Assembly: GCA_017429835.1 (NCBI GenBank)
Contig: JAFROD010000023.1
Coordinates: forward strand, 1 to 63,626
From: Oscillospiraceae bacterium
GTDB lineage: Bacteria; Bacillota; Clostridia; Oscillospirales; Oscillospiraceae
Length of the DNA stretch: 63,626 bases
Reading direction: 5' to 3'
Both the position numbers and the translations under genes were made by a program. Below, piece after piece: positions 1-8,504 of the stretch. Positions within the stretch are counted from its first letter, which is position 1; each line of letters begins with the position of its first letter. The notes under the pieces were generated by a model. It saw nothing but the letters and a program-made list of their open reading frames with translations, had not been told where the DNA came from and searched no databases.

Positions 1-51
1 CAGTTTATCCTCTTTGCTCCATTTCCGGTGTGCTTGCCCTTTCTTGCTCAT
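1..51 (-). CDS. Partial ORF, probable transposase N-terminus
   Basis: Only the first 17 codons lie in the window (ATG at 51-49, reading leftward and running off the edge). The peptide starts MSKKGQAHRKWSKEDKL, a basic start like those of helix-turn-helix OrfA proteins of IS3-type transposons. A purine-rich ribosome binding site (GAGGAGAT) precedes it and a terminator-like inverted repeat lies just upstream at 91-125, as at the protected ends of insertion sequences. The family assignment is an inference from 17 residues and context; the rest of the gene would decide it. Confidence 0.45.
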   Translation of the reverse strand, partial: MSKKGQAHRKWSKEDKL

Positions 52-90
52 GTTTTCATCTCCTCTCTTCTCTAATTCTACAACAAAAAA

Positions 91-125
91 ATGAAAGTAG
101 GCACTTTTTTAGTGTCTACTTTCAT
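91..125 (-). repeat. Inverted repeat, probable IS-end hairpin/terminator
   Basis: Arms 91-104 and 112-125 are complementary over 14 bp with one G:T mismatch around a 7-nt loop. Read on the minus strand the hairpin is followed directly by a run of seven T, so it should act as an intrinsic terminator just before the leftward ORF. Hairpins of this kind shield transposase genes from read-through transcription. The same hairpin could form on the plus strand but has no U-tract there. Confidence 0.55.
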
Positions 126-138
126 CTTACCAGGTGCA

Positions 139-167
139 GCATCTCCTCGGGAGATGCCGTGTTTTTT
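139..167 (+). terminator. Intrinsic terminator-like hairpin
   Basis: GCATCTC (139-145) pairs with GAGATGC (151-157), followed by CCGTG and a T-run at 162-167. It points rightward, so it would end a transcript entering from the left and insulate the mraZ promoter. The stem is short (7 bp), so efficiency is uncertain. From 168 to 262 I see only AT-rich sequence. Confidence 0.45.
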
Positions 168-262
168 AGCCTATGAAGCAAACGTATGTTCAAATATTCG
201 GTTTTCCGGCAGAAAACACCGAAAAAAATCATAAAAATTGCACAGAAAATGCGAAAAAGTGA

Positions 263-291
263 TTGCATTTTTCTTCTCTTGATTGTATACT
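263..291 (+). promoter_or_regulatory. Promoter of the dcw cluster (PmraZ)
   Basis: TTGCAT (263-268), a 17-bp spacer, then TATACT (286-291). Transcription should start about 298, immediately before the MraZ repeat array, so bound MraZ would block initiation or early elongation. Confidence 0.7.
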
Positions 292-300
292 AACAGCGTA

Positions 301-340
301 GTGGAGCAAAATGGATTAAAAATGAGTAAAATGGAGCGAG
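301..340 (+). promoter_or_regulatory. MraZ operator: four 10-bp direct repeats
   Basis: Four successive decamers, GTGGAGCAAA, ATGGATTAAA, AATGAGTAAA and ATGGAGCGAG, share a (A/G)TGGA..AAA pattern at exact 10-bp periodicity. MraZ binds arrays of short repeats spaced one helical turn apart upstream of its own gene in other bacteria. The array ends at the mraZ ribosome binding site, consistent with autoregulation of the whole cluster. Confidence 0.75.
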
Positions 341-349
341 GTGAAGGGA

Positions 350-766
350 ATGTACGGTAAATATCAGCATGCGTTGGACGCGAAGGGAAGACTGTTCGTT
401 CCCTCGAAGCTCAGGGAAGAACTCGGCGCGGCGTTCTACGTCGCGAAGGCGCCGGACGCCTGCCTGACGGTCTATCCGGAGGCGGAATGGCAGAAGGTGC
501 TTGACCACTGCAACGAGCTGCCTTCCTCCAAGGCGCGCGCCATGCGCTTCTTCTTTGCGAACGTCGCCAAGTGCGAGCCGGACAAGCAGGGCAGATTCCT
601 GCTGCCCGAATCTTTCCGCGACTACGCCGGCATCAAGCAGGACGTAATCTTCCTCGGTCAGGCGGGACGCGCGGAGATCTGGTCGGCGGAACGCTACGCG
701 GCAGAAGAGGAGAAGTACCTCACGCCCGAGGCGATCGCGACCGTCATGGAAGAGCTTGGATTCTGA
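350..766 (+). CDS. mraZ: Transcriptional regulator MraZ
   Basis: Protein of 138 residues, the usual MraZ size, first gene of the dcw cluster. It opens MYGKYQHALDAKGRLFVPSK, the first of two SpoVT/AbrB-like DNA-binding halves (DAKGRL near residue 10); the second half carries DKQGRFLLPE around residue 80. MraZ forms ring oligomers and represses its own operon by binding the decamer repeats, which are present just upstream. An in-frame GTG at 341 exists, but GAGGTGA at 338-344 is better read as the ribosome binding site for ATG 350. The stop overlaps the rsmH start (TGATG). Confidence 0.95.
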   Translation: MYGKYQHALDAKGRLFVPSKLREELGAAFYVAKAPDACLTVYPEAEWQKVLDHCNELPSSKARAMRFFFANVAKCEPDKQGRFLLPESFRDYAGIKQDVIFLGQAGRAEIWSAERYAAEEEKYLTPEAIATVMEELGF

Positions 767-1698
767 TGGAATTTTCACATAAATCCGTCCTGTTGGACGA
801 GTGCATCGAAAACCTGGCGATAAAACCGGACGGCGTCTACTTAGACGGCACGCTCGGCGGCGCGGGACATGCCTGCGAGATCGTAAAGCGGCTCACAACC
901 GGAAAACTCATCGGCGTTGACCGCGATCCCGTCGCCCTGCACGCGGCGGGGGAGCGGCTCGCGCCTTATCTGGATCGCGTGACGACGGTCCATTCCAATT
1001 TTTCCGAGCTCGACCGAATTCTGGACGATCTCGGCGTCGAGGCGGTCGACGGCATGCTCTTTGATCTGGGCGTGTCCTCGCCGCAGCTCGACGACGCGCA
1101 GCGTGGCTTTTCCTACATGGCGGACGCGCCGCTGGACATGCGCATGAACCGCGAGGACGTGCTGACTGCCTACGACGTGGTCAACACGTGGGGGCAGGAA
1201 GACCTGCGCAGAATTCTTTACGAATACGGCGAGGAGCGGTACGCGCCGCAGATCGCCGCGAATATCGTTAAAAGACGCGAAATCGCGCCGATCGAAACGA
1301 CCTTGCAGCTCGTAGACGTGATCCGCGGGGCAATGCCGCCGCAGGCGCTGCGGGAAAAGCAGCATCCGGCAAAACGGAGCTTTCAGGCGATCCGTATTGC
1401 GGTCAACGACGAGCTCGGCGCGGTCAGTAAGCTGATGAAGACGGCGTTTCGCCGCCTGAAGCCCGGCGGACGACTGTGTGTGATCACCTTCCATTCGCTG
1501 GAAGACCGCATCGTGAAAAACGAAATGCAGCAGGCGGCGAGGGGCTGCACGTGCCCGCCGGAATTCCCGGTCTGCGTCTGCGGCAAAAAGCCGATCATCC
1601 GTATGATCACAAAAAAACCGATCCTCTCAAGCGAAGAGGAATTGAACGATAATCCCCGCGCCCGGAGTGCCAAGCTGCGGGTCGCGGAAAAAATCTGA
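766..1698 (+). CDS. rsmH: 16S rRNA (cytosine(1402)-N(4))-methyltransferase RsmH
   Basis: 310 residues, typical for RsmH (MraW), which uses S-adenosylmethionine to N4-methylate C1402 of 16S rRNA in the ribosomal decoding centre. The start MEFSHKSVLLDECI and the SAM-binding YLDGTLGGAGHA are characteristic, as are GVSSPQLDDAQRGFSY and ITFHSLEDRIVK. The same frame is open upstream to 571, but ATG 766 overlaps the mraZ stop and matches the family N-terminus, implying translational coupling. The C-terminal part has a Cys cluster (CTCPPEFPVCVCGKKP) seen in RsmH of many Firmicutes. Confidence 0.96.
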   Translation: MEFSHKSVLLDECIENLAIKPDGVYLDGTLGGAGHACEIVKRLTTGKLIGVDRDPVALHAAGERLAPYLDRVTTVHSNFSELDRILDDLGVEAVDGMLFDLGVSSPQLDDAQRGFSYMADAPLDMRMNREDVLTAYDVVNTWGQEDLRRILYEYGEERYAPQIAANIVKRREIAPIETTLQLVDVIRGAMPPQALREKQHPAKRSFQAIRIAVNDELGAVSKLMKTAFRRLKPGGRLCVITFHSLEDRIVKNEMQQAARGCTCPPEFPVCVCGKKPIIRMITKKPILSSEEELNDNPRARSAKLRVAEKI

Positions 1699-1722
1699 TT
1701 CTGAGAAAAGGGGGCAATTCCG

Positions 1723-2232
1723 GTGGCAGAGCAATACCGCATGAACGGGTCTGCTGCGCTGAGCATCTATACGCAGGAAAGCACCGCGCGGCCGCTGGAA
1801 CGTCCCCAAAAGCTGCCCGACGCGCCGGCGCAGAAAAAGCCGAAGGAAAAGCTGCGCCTGGTCGTCTCACCCTTCACGATCCTGGGCGGGGCGGTCGCGG
1901 TTCTGATGCTGCTGCTCGTTGTTTTCAGCTTCGTGCGTATGTTCGAGGAGCAGAGCAGGGTCAGCACGCTGCAGGAAACGCGCGCGTCGCTGACGAAGGA
2001 GCACGAGCGCCTGACGGCGACTTACGAGCAATCCTTGGATCTGAAACAGGTGGAACAGCGCGCCCGACAGCTCGGGATGCGCGAAGTCCAGCCGTCGCAG
2101 ATCCGCGAAATAGAAATTGCAGCCGGCGATACCACGCAGGTTTTCAGCGCACCGGAAGAACGCAATATTTTCGAGCAGGTCTTTGAGGCATTCCGGAGCT
2201 TGTTCCGCGACGCGGTGGAATACTTCTCATAG
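1723..2232 (+). CDS. ftsL: Cell division protein FtsL (FtsL/DivIC-like)
   Basis: 169 residues in the ftsL position between rsmH and a class B PBP. It has a charged cytoplasmic part of about 45 residues, one transmembrane segment near residues 46-69 (FTILGGAVAVLMLLLVVFSFV), then a heptad-like extracellular helix ending about residue 125 with a GMREVQPSQI-like stretch common in FtsL/DivIC. These bitopic proteins form the FtsQLB/DivIB-FtsL-DivIC subcomplex that activates septal peptidoglycan synthesis. The start is GTG at 1723 after GAGAAAAGGGGG. Sequence conservation is low in this family, so the call rests on topology and position. Confidence 0.8.
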   Translation: MAEQYRMNGSAALSIYTQESTARPLERPQKLPDAPAQKKPKEKLRLVVSPFTILGGAVAVLMLLLVVFSFVRMFEEQSRVSTLQETRASLTKEHERLTATYEQSLDLKQVEQRARQLGMREVQPSQIREIEIAAGDTTQVFSAPEERNIFEQVFEAFRSLFRDAVEYFS

Positions 2233-2259
2233 CCTGCGACATATAGTAAACAAGCAGAG

Positions 2260-2294
2260 CATGGGCGGTGAACCAAATAGCCGCCCATGTTTTT
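2260..2294 (+). terminator. Hairpin with T-tract between ftsL and the PBP gene
   Basis: CATGGGCGG (2260-2268) pairs perfectly with CCGCCCATG (2281-2289), followed by five T (2290-2294). It lies inside the operon, so it would act as a partial terminator or mRNA stability element rather than a true operon end. No promoter is obvious between it and the next gene at 2322. Confidence 0.5.
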
Positions 2295-2321
2295 GGACTA
2301 TATTCCGGGGCGGGGAAATGC

Positions 2322-4673
2322 ATGAAGCACACGGCGGCCAGTTTGAAGGGGAAGCGTATCCGCAAACAGCAGAGCGTTTCCGACACCTACGTACGCAGAG
2401 GAATCCTTACGCTGCTGCTCGTTTTGGGCATTGCGGCCTTTGCGGTGGCAGCGGGCAGACTGGTCAAGCTGATGCTGATCGATCACGCGTATTATCAGTC
2501 CAAGGCGATCAGCAACCAAACGCGCTCAACCAGTGTGACGGCGAGCCGCGGCACGATTTACGACCGGAATATGGAAGTGCTGGCGGCGTCCGTCAGCGTG
2601 GAAAATATCTTTCTTGATCCGCTGGAGCTGTACCAGAATAAGGTCGATATCGACTTTCTTGCGAGCAATCTCGCAAGAATTCTGGATTTGGACGAAGCGT
2701 ACGTCAAAAAGCAGGCGGCGGACACCTCTATGCGCTACAAGGTGCTGCGCCGCAAACAGCCGCAGGAGGTCTGCGACGCGGTGCGGCAGTTCGTCAGCGA
2801 CAACGGGATCGTCGGCGTCCACCTGGAGCCAGATTCCCTGCGTTACTATCCGAATCACGAGCTGGCGTCCCAGCTTCTCGGCTTTACCAACGTAGAGAAC
2901 AAGGGCTCGGAGGGGTTGGAAGCTTACTATAACAGCGCTTTGGAGGGGACTGCCGGCGCAGTCATCACGACCAAGGGCAATAACGAGACGGAAATGCTGT
3001 ATTCCTATGAAACCTATTACGAAGCGACGGACGGAGACAGCATGGTGCTGACGATCGACCTGACGGTACAGCGCGCGCTGGAAAAGCAGATGCGCGACGC
3101 GATCGACCGTTACGACGTAAAGAACGGCGCGTTCGGCATCGTCATGGACGCGAAAACCGGCGAGATCGTTGCCATGTCCACGCTCGGCGGCTACGACCCC
3201 AACAAGTATCTTACGATATTCGACCCGCTGAAGGACGCGCAGCTCGAAGCGCTGTATGACGCCGCCATGGAGCTGCCGGAGAACTCAGCGGAGCGTCAGC
3301 AGGCGATCGACGATTATAACAACGCCGTTGCGACGGAGCGTCTGCGCCAGTGGCGCAATCGCTGCGTTTCCGACGGCTACGAGCCGGGCTCGACCTTCAA
3401 GCTCATCACGCTTGCTGCGGGTCTGGACTGCGGCGCGGTGAGCCTGCGCGACACCTTCTACTGCGGCGGAAGAGAGCAGTTCGAGGGGCGTTCCCAGCCG
3501 CTCAACTGCTGGCGGCATCAGGGGCACGGCTCGGAAACGACGGCGCAGGCGCTGCAGAACTCCTGCAACCTCGCCTTTGCACATATCGGTCTGAAGATCG
3601 GCGGCGAAACGCTCTACGATTACTGCAAGGCGTTCGGGCTGATGGAGCGGACGGGAATCGACCTGCCCGGCGAATCGGGCGGTATTTTTCATACGAGAGA
3701 ACGCCTTGCCGACCAAAATACCTACGGCACGAGCTACTTGATCGCGACCTCCTTCGGTCAGACGATCAAGCCGACGCCGATCCAGCTCGTCCGCGCGGTC
3801 TGCGCGATCGTCAACGGCGGCTATTTGCTCAAGCCCTACGTCGTTTCGCAGGTGCTGGATGAAAACGGAGAGATCGTCCGTCAGCAGGAGCGAACGGTCG
3901 TCCGGCAGGTCATCTCCGAGGAGACCTCCGCGATGATGCGCGAACTGATCGAGTCGGTCGTCACCGAGGGCACGGCGAAGAACGCGAAGGTAGCGGGATT
4001 CCGTATCGGCGGCAAGACCGGCACGGCGGAAAAGACCGACCAGCGCGAGGAAAACGGTCAGCTCACGAACGACAAGATCGTATCCTTCGTCGGCATCGCG
4101 CCGATGCAGGATCCGCGCTACGTGATCCTGATCGCGCTGGACACGCCGAGCCCCACAAGCGGAATCTATATTTCCGGCGGCGTCATGGCGGCTCCGACCG
4201 TCGCCGCCGTATTTGAGGATATTCTGCCCTATCTCGGGATCGAACCCGAGTATGAAGACGGCGACCTCAGCCGTATCGGCGTCCGCATGCCAGACGTCAG
4301 AGAAATGACACGGAGCGAAGCCGCGGCGGCGTTGAAAGCCGTCTCACTCGACTGCCGCGTGATCGGCTCCGGCAACCGCGTGGTCAGCCAAATCCCCGCA
4401 GCGGGCAAGGAAGTGCCGGGGCGTTCCACGGTGCTTCTCTATACCGACGACTCCATGCCGACCGGACGCGTAAGCGTGCCGAATCTGCTCGGGAAAACGG
4501 TGGAGGAAGCAACGCGTGCGCTGAACGACGCAGGCTTGTACCTGCAGGCAAAGGGCACGGATTCGATTCAAGGACACGTCGTGGTGACTGCGCAGGATAT
4601 CCCGCCCGGCACGCAGGTCGAGCGCGGGACGACCGTGACGGTGCTGTTTGCCGATACGACGGATATGGACTAA
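2322..4673 (+). CDS. ftsI: Peptidoglycan D,D-transpeptidase (class B PBP, FtsI/SpoVD type) with two PASTA domains
   Basis: 783 residues. A short basic tail and one membrane anchor (about residues 28-50) are followed by the PBP dimerisation domain and a transpeptidase domain with all three motifs: STFK with nucleophile Ser357, SCN at 414, KTGT at 565. Two PASTA repeats (about 648-783) end the protein, as in PBP2x. It cross-links septal peptidoglycan with FtsW at the division site. The frame is open from 2268, but ATG 2322 follows GGGGCGGGGAA and gives the expected short cytoplasmic tail. Position after ftsL favours the division PBP; SpoVD has the same architecture usually with one PASTA, so a sporulation role cannot be excluded. 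Confidence 0.9.
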   Translation: MKHTAASLKGKRIRKQQSVSDTYVRRGILTLLLVLGIAAFAVAAGRLVKLMLIDHAYYQSKAISNQTRSTSVTASRGTIYDRNMEVLAASVSVENIFLDPLELYQNKVDIDFLASNLARILDLDEAYVKKQAADTSMRYKVLRRKQPQEVCDAVRQFVSDNGIVGVHLEPDSLRYYPNHELASQLLGFTNVENKGSEGLEAYYNSALEGTAGAVITTKGNNETEMLYSYETYYEATDGDSMVLTIDLTVQRALEKQMRDAIDRYDVKNGAFGIVMDAKTGEIVAMSTLGGYDPNKYLTIFDPLKDAQLEALYDAAMELPENSAERQQAIDDYNNAVATERLRQWRNRCVSDGYEPGSTFKLITLAAGLDCGAVSLRDTFYCGGREQFEGRSQPLNCWRHQGHGSETTAQALQNSCNLAFAHIGLKIGGETLYDYCKAFGLMERTGIDLPGESGGIFHTRERLADQNTYGTSYLIATSFGQTIKPTPIQLVRAVCAIVNGGYLLKPYVVSQVLDENGEIVRQQERTVVRQVISEETSAMMRELIESVVTEGTAKNAKVAGFRIGGKTGTAEKTDQREENGQLTNDKIVSFVGIAPMQDPRYVILIALDTPSPTSGIYISGGVMAAPTVAAVFEDILPYLGIEPEYEDGDLSRIGVRMPDVREMTRSEAAAALKAVSLDCRVIGSGNRVVSQIPAAGKEVPGRSTVLLYTDDSMPTGRVSVPNLLGKTVEEATRALNDAGLYLQAKGTDSIQGHVVVTAQDIPPGTQVERGTTVTVLFADTTDMD

Positions 4674-4683
4674 GGAGAAAAAC

Positions 4684-6135
4684 ATGAAACTACAATCGCT
4701 GCTGAACGACGTTGAAATACTGGAAACCAACGCGCCGATGGAGTTGGAGATCAGCGGCGTTCGCTACTCTTCCCGCGACGTGCAGCCGGGCGACCTGTTC
4801 GTCGCCGTACCCGGTTACGCGACGGACGGACATAAGTACATTCCCGACGCCGTCCAAAGGGGCGCCGCCGTGGTGCTCTGCGAGCGGGATATGCCGACCG
4901 ACGCGCCGTGGGTGCGGGTGAACTCCTCCCGCGTAGCCCTCTCCAGGCTCGGCGCGAACTGGTACGGCGACCCCTCGGAAAAGATGCAGGTGATCGGCGT
5001 GACCGGCACGAACGGCAAAACCTCCGTGACCTATCTTCTGAAGGCGTTGCTGGAGCGTGCGCTCGGCGCGAAGGTCGGGCTGATCGGCACGATCTGCAAC
5101 CTGATCGGCGACGAAGTCCTGCCGACCGAGCGCACGACGCCGGAAAGCTTTGAATTGCAGGGCCTGCTTGCGAGAATGCAGGAAGCCGGCTGCACGCACG
5201 TCGTGATGGAGGTGTCCTCCCACGCATTGTACCTGCACCGCGCGGCGAATATTCATTTCCGCGTCGGCGCGTTCACCAATCTGACCGAGGATCATCTGGA
5301 CTTCCACGGAACGATGGAGAATTATGCCAAGGCGAAGGCGATCCTGTTCCGCAACTGCGACTGCGGCGTGTTCAACGCCGACGATCCCGCGAGCGAAACG
5401 ATGATTGACGGATCGACCTGCAGCGTGTATACTGTCGGAGTTAAGACAGGCGCCGATCTGCGCGCGGAGGCTATCGAGCTCGCTGCGGATCACGTCGCGA
5501 TGGACGTCTGTGAGGGAGCGCAGCGGGCGCACGTCCGCATCGGCATTCCCGGCCGCTTCACGGTCAGCAACGCCCTGATCGCGCTGGGGATCGCCCGCCG
5601 GCTCGATATACCGCTCGACCGCGCAGCGCATGCGATCAGCCTGGCAAAACCGGTCAAGGGACGCATTGAGATCGTTCCGACCCCGGGCAAGGACTATACC
5701 GTCCTCATTGACTATGCCCATACGCCGGACGGACTGGAAAAGGTGCTCCGCTCCGTGCGCGATTTCTGCAGAGGCAGACTGATTCTGGTCTTCGGCTGCG
5801 GCGGCGACCGCGACCGTACGAAGCGCCCTGTTATGGGTCGGATCGCGGTGCAGCTTGCCGATCTCGTCGTCGTGACCTCGGATAATCCCAGAACGGAGGC
5901 GCCGATGGCGATCATCGACGAGATCCTTGCCGGTATGCAGAATACCAAAACGCCTTTTGAGGTGGAGGAAAACCGCCGTAAGGCGATCCGTCTCGCCATG
6001 CGCCTTGCGCGGAAGGACGACGTGATCGTGCTTGCGGGCAAAGGGCACGAAACCTATCAAATCATCGGAACGGAAAAAACGCATTTGGACGAACGCGAGG
6101 AGGTGGCGGCCGCGCTATGCGAAACGGAAGAATAA
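4684..6135 (+). CDS. murE: UDP-MurNAc-tripeptide synthetase MurE (meso-DAP type)
   Basis: 483 residues. MurE adds the third amino acid to UDP-MurNAc-L-Ala-D-Glu using ATP in the cytoplasm. The Mur ligase P-loop GTNGKT is at residue 108, and the substrate-selecting motif is DNPR at 400, which in characterised MurE enzymes specifies meso-diaminopimelate rather than lysine; the cell wall is therefore predicted to be DAP-type. ATG 4684 follows AAGGAGAAAAAC; the upstream in-frame codons belong to the PBP 3' end. It overlaps murF by 19 bp. Confidence 0.96.
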   Translation: MKLQSLLNDVEILETNAPMELEISGVRYSSRDVQPGDLFVAVPGYATDGHKYIPDAVQRGAAVVLCERDMPTDAPWVRVNSSRVALSRLGANWYGDPSEKMQVIGVTGTNGKTSVTYLLKALLERALGAKVGLIGTICNLIGDEVLPTERTTPESFELQGLLARMQEAGCTHVVMEVSSHALYLHRAANIHFRVGAFTNLTEDHLDFHGTMENYAKAKAILFRNCDCGVFNADDPASETMIDGSTCSVYTVGVKTGADLRAEAIELAADHVAMDVCEGAQRAHVRIGIPGRFTVSNALIALGIARRLDIPLDRAAHAISLAKPVKGRIEIVPTPGKDYTVLIDYAHTPDGLEKVLRSVRDFCRGRLILVFGCGGDRDRTKRPVMGRIAVQLADLVVVTSDNPRTEAPMAIIDEILAGMQNTKTPFEVEENRRKAIRLAMRLARKDDVIVLAGKGHETYQIIGTEKTHLDEREEVAAALCETEE

Positions 6136-7493
6136 CGCTCGCGCAGGCGGCGCAGTGGTGCGGCGGAACGGTCGCGCCGGAATATGCCGAAATCGCGTTC
6201 AGCGGCGCGAATTTTGATACCAGAAGATTGCAGAAAGGCGAGCTGTTCGTCGCCATCATCGGCACGGCAAGAGATGGACACGACTTCGCCGCAGACGCGA
6301 TCGAAAAGGGCGCGGCGGCAGTGCTGGCAAGCAAACCGCTGGCTCCCGAAATCCCCGCCATCTACGTTGAAGATACGGTCAAAGCTTTGCAGGACGTTGC
6401 GCGGCATTGGCGCGAACACCTGCATATCAAAGCCGTCGGCGTCACCGGAAGCGTCGGAAAGACGACGACCAAGGGCATGATCGCCTCCGTACTGGAAACG
6501 GCGTTCGTGACGCTGCGGACGGAGGAAAACTTCAATAACGGCATCGGACTTCCCGTAACGCTGCTCGGCGTGGACGAGGCTTGCGAGGCTGCGGTGCTGG
6601 AAATGGGCATGAACCATTTTGGAGAAATCTCCCTGCTGACGCGTATCGCCCAGCCGGACATCGCCGTCATCACCAACGTCGGCACGATGCACATTGAGTA
6701 TCTCGGCTCCCGCGAGGGCATTCTCAAGGCGAAGCTGGAGATCCTGGAGGGCCTGCGTCCCGGCGGCATTGCGATCTTCAACGGCGACAACGACCTGCTG
6801 TCAGGCGTCGCGGCGCAGTATCACGCGCTGACGTTCGGCCTGGGAAAGCAGAACGACGTCTATGCCGAAGAGATCCGAACGCGCGGCGATCAGACCGATT
6901 TCATCGCGGTCGGCTTCGGAAAGCGGATACCGATCACCCTGCACACGGTCGGCGAGCACTGCGTCGTTGACGCGCTCGCCGCAGTTGCGGTGGGACTGTG
7001 CTGCAGCCTGATGCCGGAGCAGATCCAAGAGGGGCTGGAGAATTTCCGCAACCACGGCATGCGGCAGAAGCTCTACGATTTGGGCAGTATTCATATCATG
7101 GAAGACTGCTACAATGCCGGCCCGGAATCCATGCGGGCGGCGTTCAAAGTCCTTGCTTGCGCAAAAGGGCGCAGGATCGCGGTGCTCGGCGGCATGCTGG
7201 AGCTCGGCAGCTTCGCGCCGCGGGAGCATTATCTCGTCGGCAAAGAGGCTGCCAAGGCGGCTGACCTGCTTTTCGCCTACGGAGAGAACAGCGAGGAATA
7301 CGTCCGCGGCGCGTTGGAAGAGGGCATGCAATACGCCCGAAAATTCGACACGCATGAAAAACTGACCGCCGCTTTGCAGGCGGCGCTGCTGCCCGGCGAC
7401 ACCGTGTTGTTCAAAGGAAGCCGCGGCATGAAAATGGAGCGCGTGCTCCAACACCTTGATACAAGCGAAATCGGAGGGAAAGAGAATGGATAG
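6117..7493 (+). CDS. murF: UDP-MurNAc-tripeptide--D-Ala-D-Ala ligase MurF
   Basis: 458 residues. MurF joins D-alanyl-D-alanine to the UDP-MurNAc tripeptide, finishing the cytoplasmic precursor that MraY uses. The ATP-binding loop GSVGKTTTK begins at residue 111, followed by the typical FNNGIGLPVTLL and MGMNHFGEI segments and the C-terminal CYNAGPESM motif. The start at 6117 lies inside the murE end, with AGGAGGTGG upstream. The gene overlaps mraY by 8 bp, so murE-murF-mraY are likely translationally coupled. Confidence 0.96.
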   Translation: MRNGRITLAQAAQWCGGTVAPEYAEIAFSGANFDTRRLQKGELFVAIIGTARDGHDFAADAIEKGAAAVLASKPLAPEIPAIYVEDTVKALQDVARHWREHLHIKAVGVTGSVGKTTTKGMIASVLETAFVTLRTEENFNNGIGLPVTLLGVDEACEAAVLEMGMNHFGEISLLTRIAQPDIAVITNVGTMHIEYLGSREGILKAKLEILEGLRPGGIAIFNGDNDLLSGVAAQYHALTFGLGKQNDVYAEEIRTRGDQTDFIAVGFGKRIPITLHTVGEHCVVDALAAVAVGLCCSLMPEQIQEGLENFRNHGMRQKLYDLGSIHIMEDCYNAGPESMRAAFKVLACAKGRRIAVLGGMLELGSFAPREHYLVGKEAAKAADLLFAYGENSEEYVRGALEEGMQYARKFDTHEKLTAALQAALLPGDTVLFKGSRGMKMERVLQHLDTSEIGGKENG

Positions 7494-8481
7494 AACGCTT
7501 TTGACGGTACTGATCTCCGTCGCGGCGGGCTTCGTGCTCGCGCTGCTGCTCGGCAAGGTCCTGCTTCCCGCGCTGCGCGCGCTGAAGGCGGGACAGTCGA
7601 TCAAGGAGATCGGCCCGAAGTGGCACAACAGCAAGGCGGGCACGCCGACCATGGGCGGCCTGATGTTCATTGCCGCGTCCCTTCTGTGCGTGCTGACCGG
7701 CTGGTTTGCGATGCGCGAGGGCGACTACCGCCATCTATTGGTGCTTGCGCTTGCGCTGATGTTCGGTCTGATCGGCTTCTACGACGATTTCATCAAGGTG
7801 AAAAAGAAGAGAAACCTCGGACTGACCGGCACGCAGAAGCTTCTGCTGCAGGTGCTTGCCGCCGCGATCTTCCTCGCTGCGATGCATTTTACCGGCAATC
7901 TGAAATATGATCTATATATCCCCTTCGTCAAAGAGCCGGTCGCCCACGTGCCGACCGTGCTGTATCTGGCAGTCGCGGTCTTTATCATCGTCGGCTGCGT
8001 GAACGCGGTCAATCTGACCGACGGCATCGACGGTCTGGCGTCCGGCGTGACGATGCCGGTCATGGCGTTCTTCGTCATCGTTTCCATGAGCATGAAGAAG
8101 GCGGGGCTCGCAACTTTCCCGGCGGCGCTGCTCGGCGGGTTGGGAGGCTTCCTTTGCTACAACTTCCATCCGGCAAAGGTCTTTATGGGCGACACCGGTT
8201 CGCTGTTTCTCGGCGGCGCGGTGGTCGGCATGGCGTTCGCGCTGGATATGCCGCTCGTCCTGCTCTTCGTCGGACTGATCTACATCATCGAGACCCTGTC
8301 CGATATCATTCAGGTCAGCTATTTCAAGCTGACCCACGGAAAGCGGATCTTCAAAATGGCGCCGATCCACCATCACTTTGAGATGTGCGGTTGGTCGGAA
8401 GAGAAGATCTGGATCGTTTTCGTTCTCGTCACCGTGATCATGTGCGTGATCGCATATTTCGGCGTTCGTATCTGGTTCTGA
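7486..8481 (+). CDS. mraY: Phospho-MurNAc-pentapeptide translocase MraY
   Basis: 331 residues with about ten transmembrane helices. MraY transfers phospho-MurNAc-pentapeptide from UDP to undecaprenyl phosphate, making lipid I at the inner membrane face. Visible signatures are YDDFIKVKKKRN (about residue 99), NLTDGIDGLASG (about 176), the FMGDTGS motif and HHHFE near the C-terminus, all part of the Mg2+/nucleotide site. ATG 7486 is preceded by GGAGGGAAAGAGA; the ten upstream in-frame codons are inside murF. The next gene is ftsW; murD, often placed here, is absent. Confidence 0.96.
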   Translation: MDRTLLTVLISVAAGFVLALLLGKVLLPALRALKAGQSIKEIGPKWHNSKAGTPTMGGLMFIAASLLCVLTGWFAMREGDYRHLLVLALALMFGLIGFYDDFIKVKKKRNLGLTGTQKLLLQVLAAAIFLAAMHFTGNLKYDLYIPFVKEPVAHVPTVLYLAVAVFIIVGCVNAVNLTDGIDGLASGVTMPVMAFFVIVSMSMKKAGLATFPAALLGGLGGFLCYNFHPAKVFMGDTGSLFLGGAVVGMAFALDMPLVLLFVGLIYIIETLSDIIQVSYFKLTHGKRIFKMAPIHHHFEMCGWSEEKIWIVFVLVTVIMCVIAYFGVRIWF

Positions 8482-8504
8482 TATTTCTGTAAGGAGGTAC
8501 GGCA

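Noticed and set aside
4690..6084. 464-codon open frame antisense to murE
   Set aside because: Shadow of murE; no start signals and no known protein.
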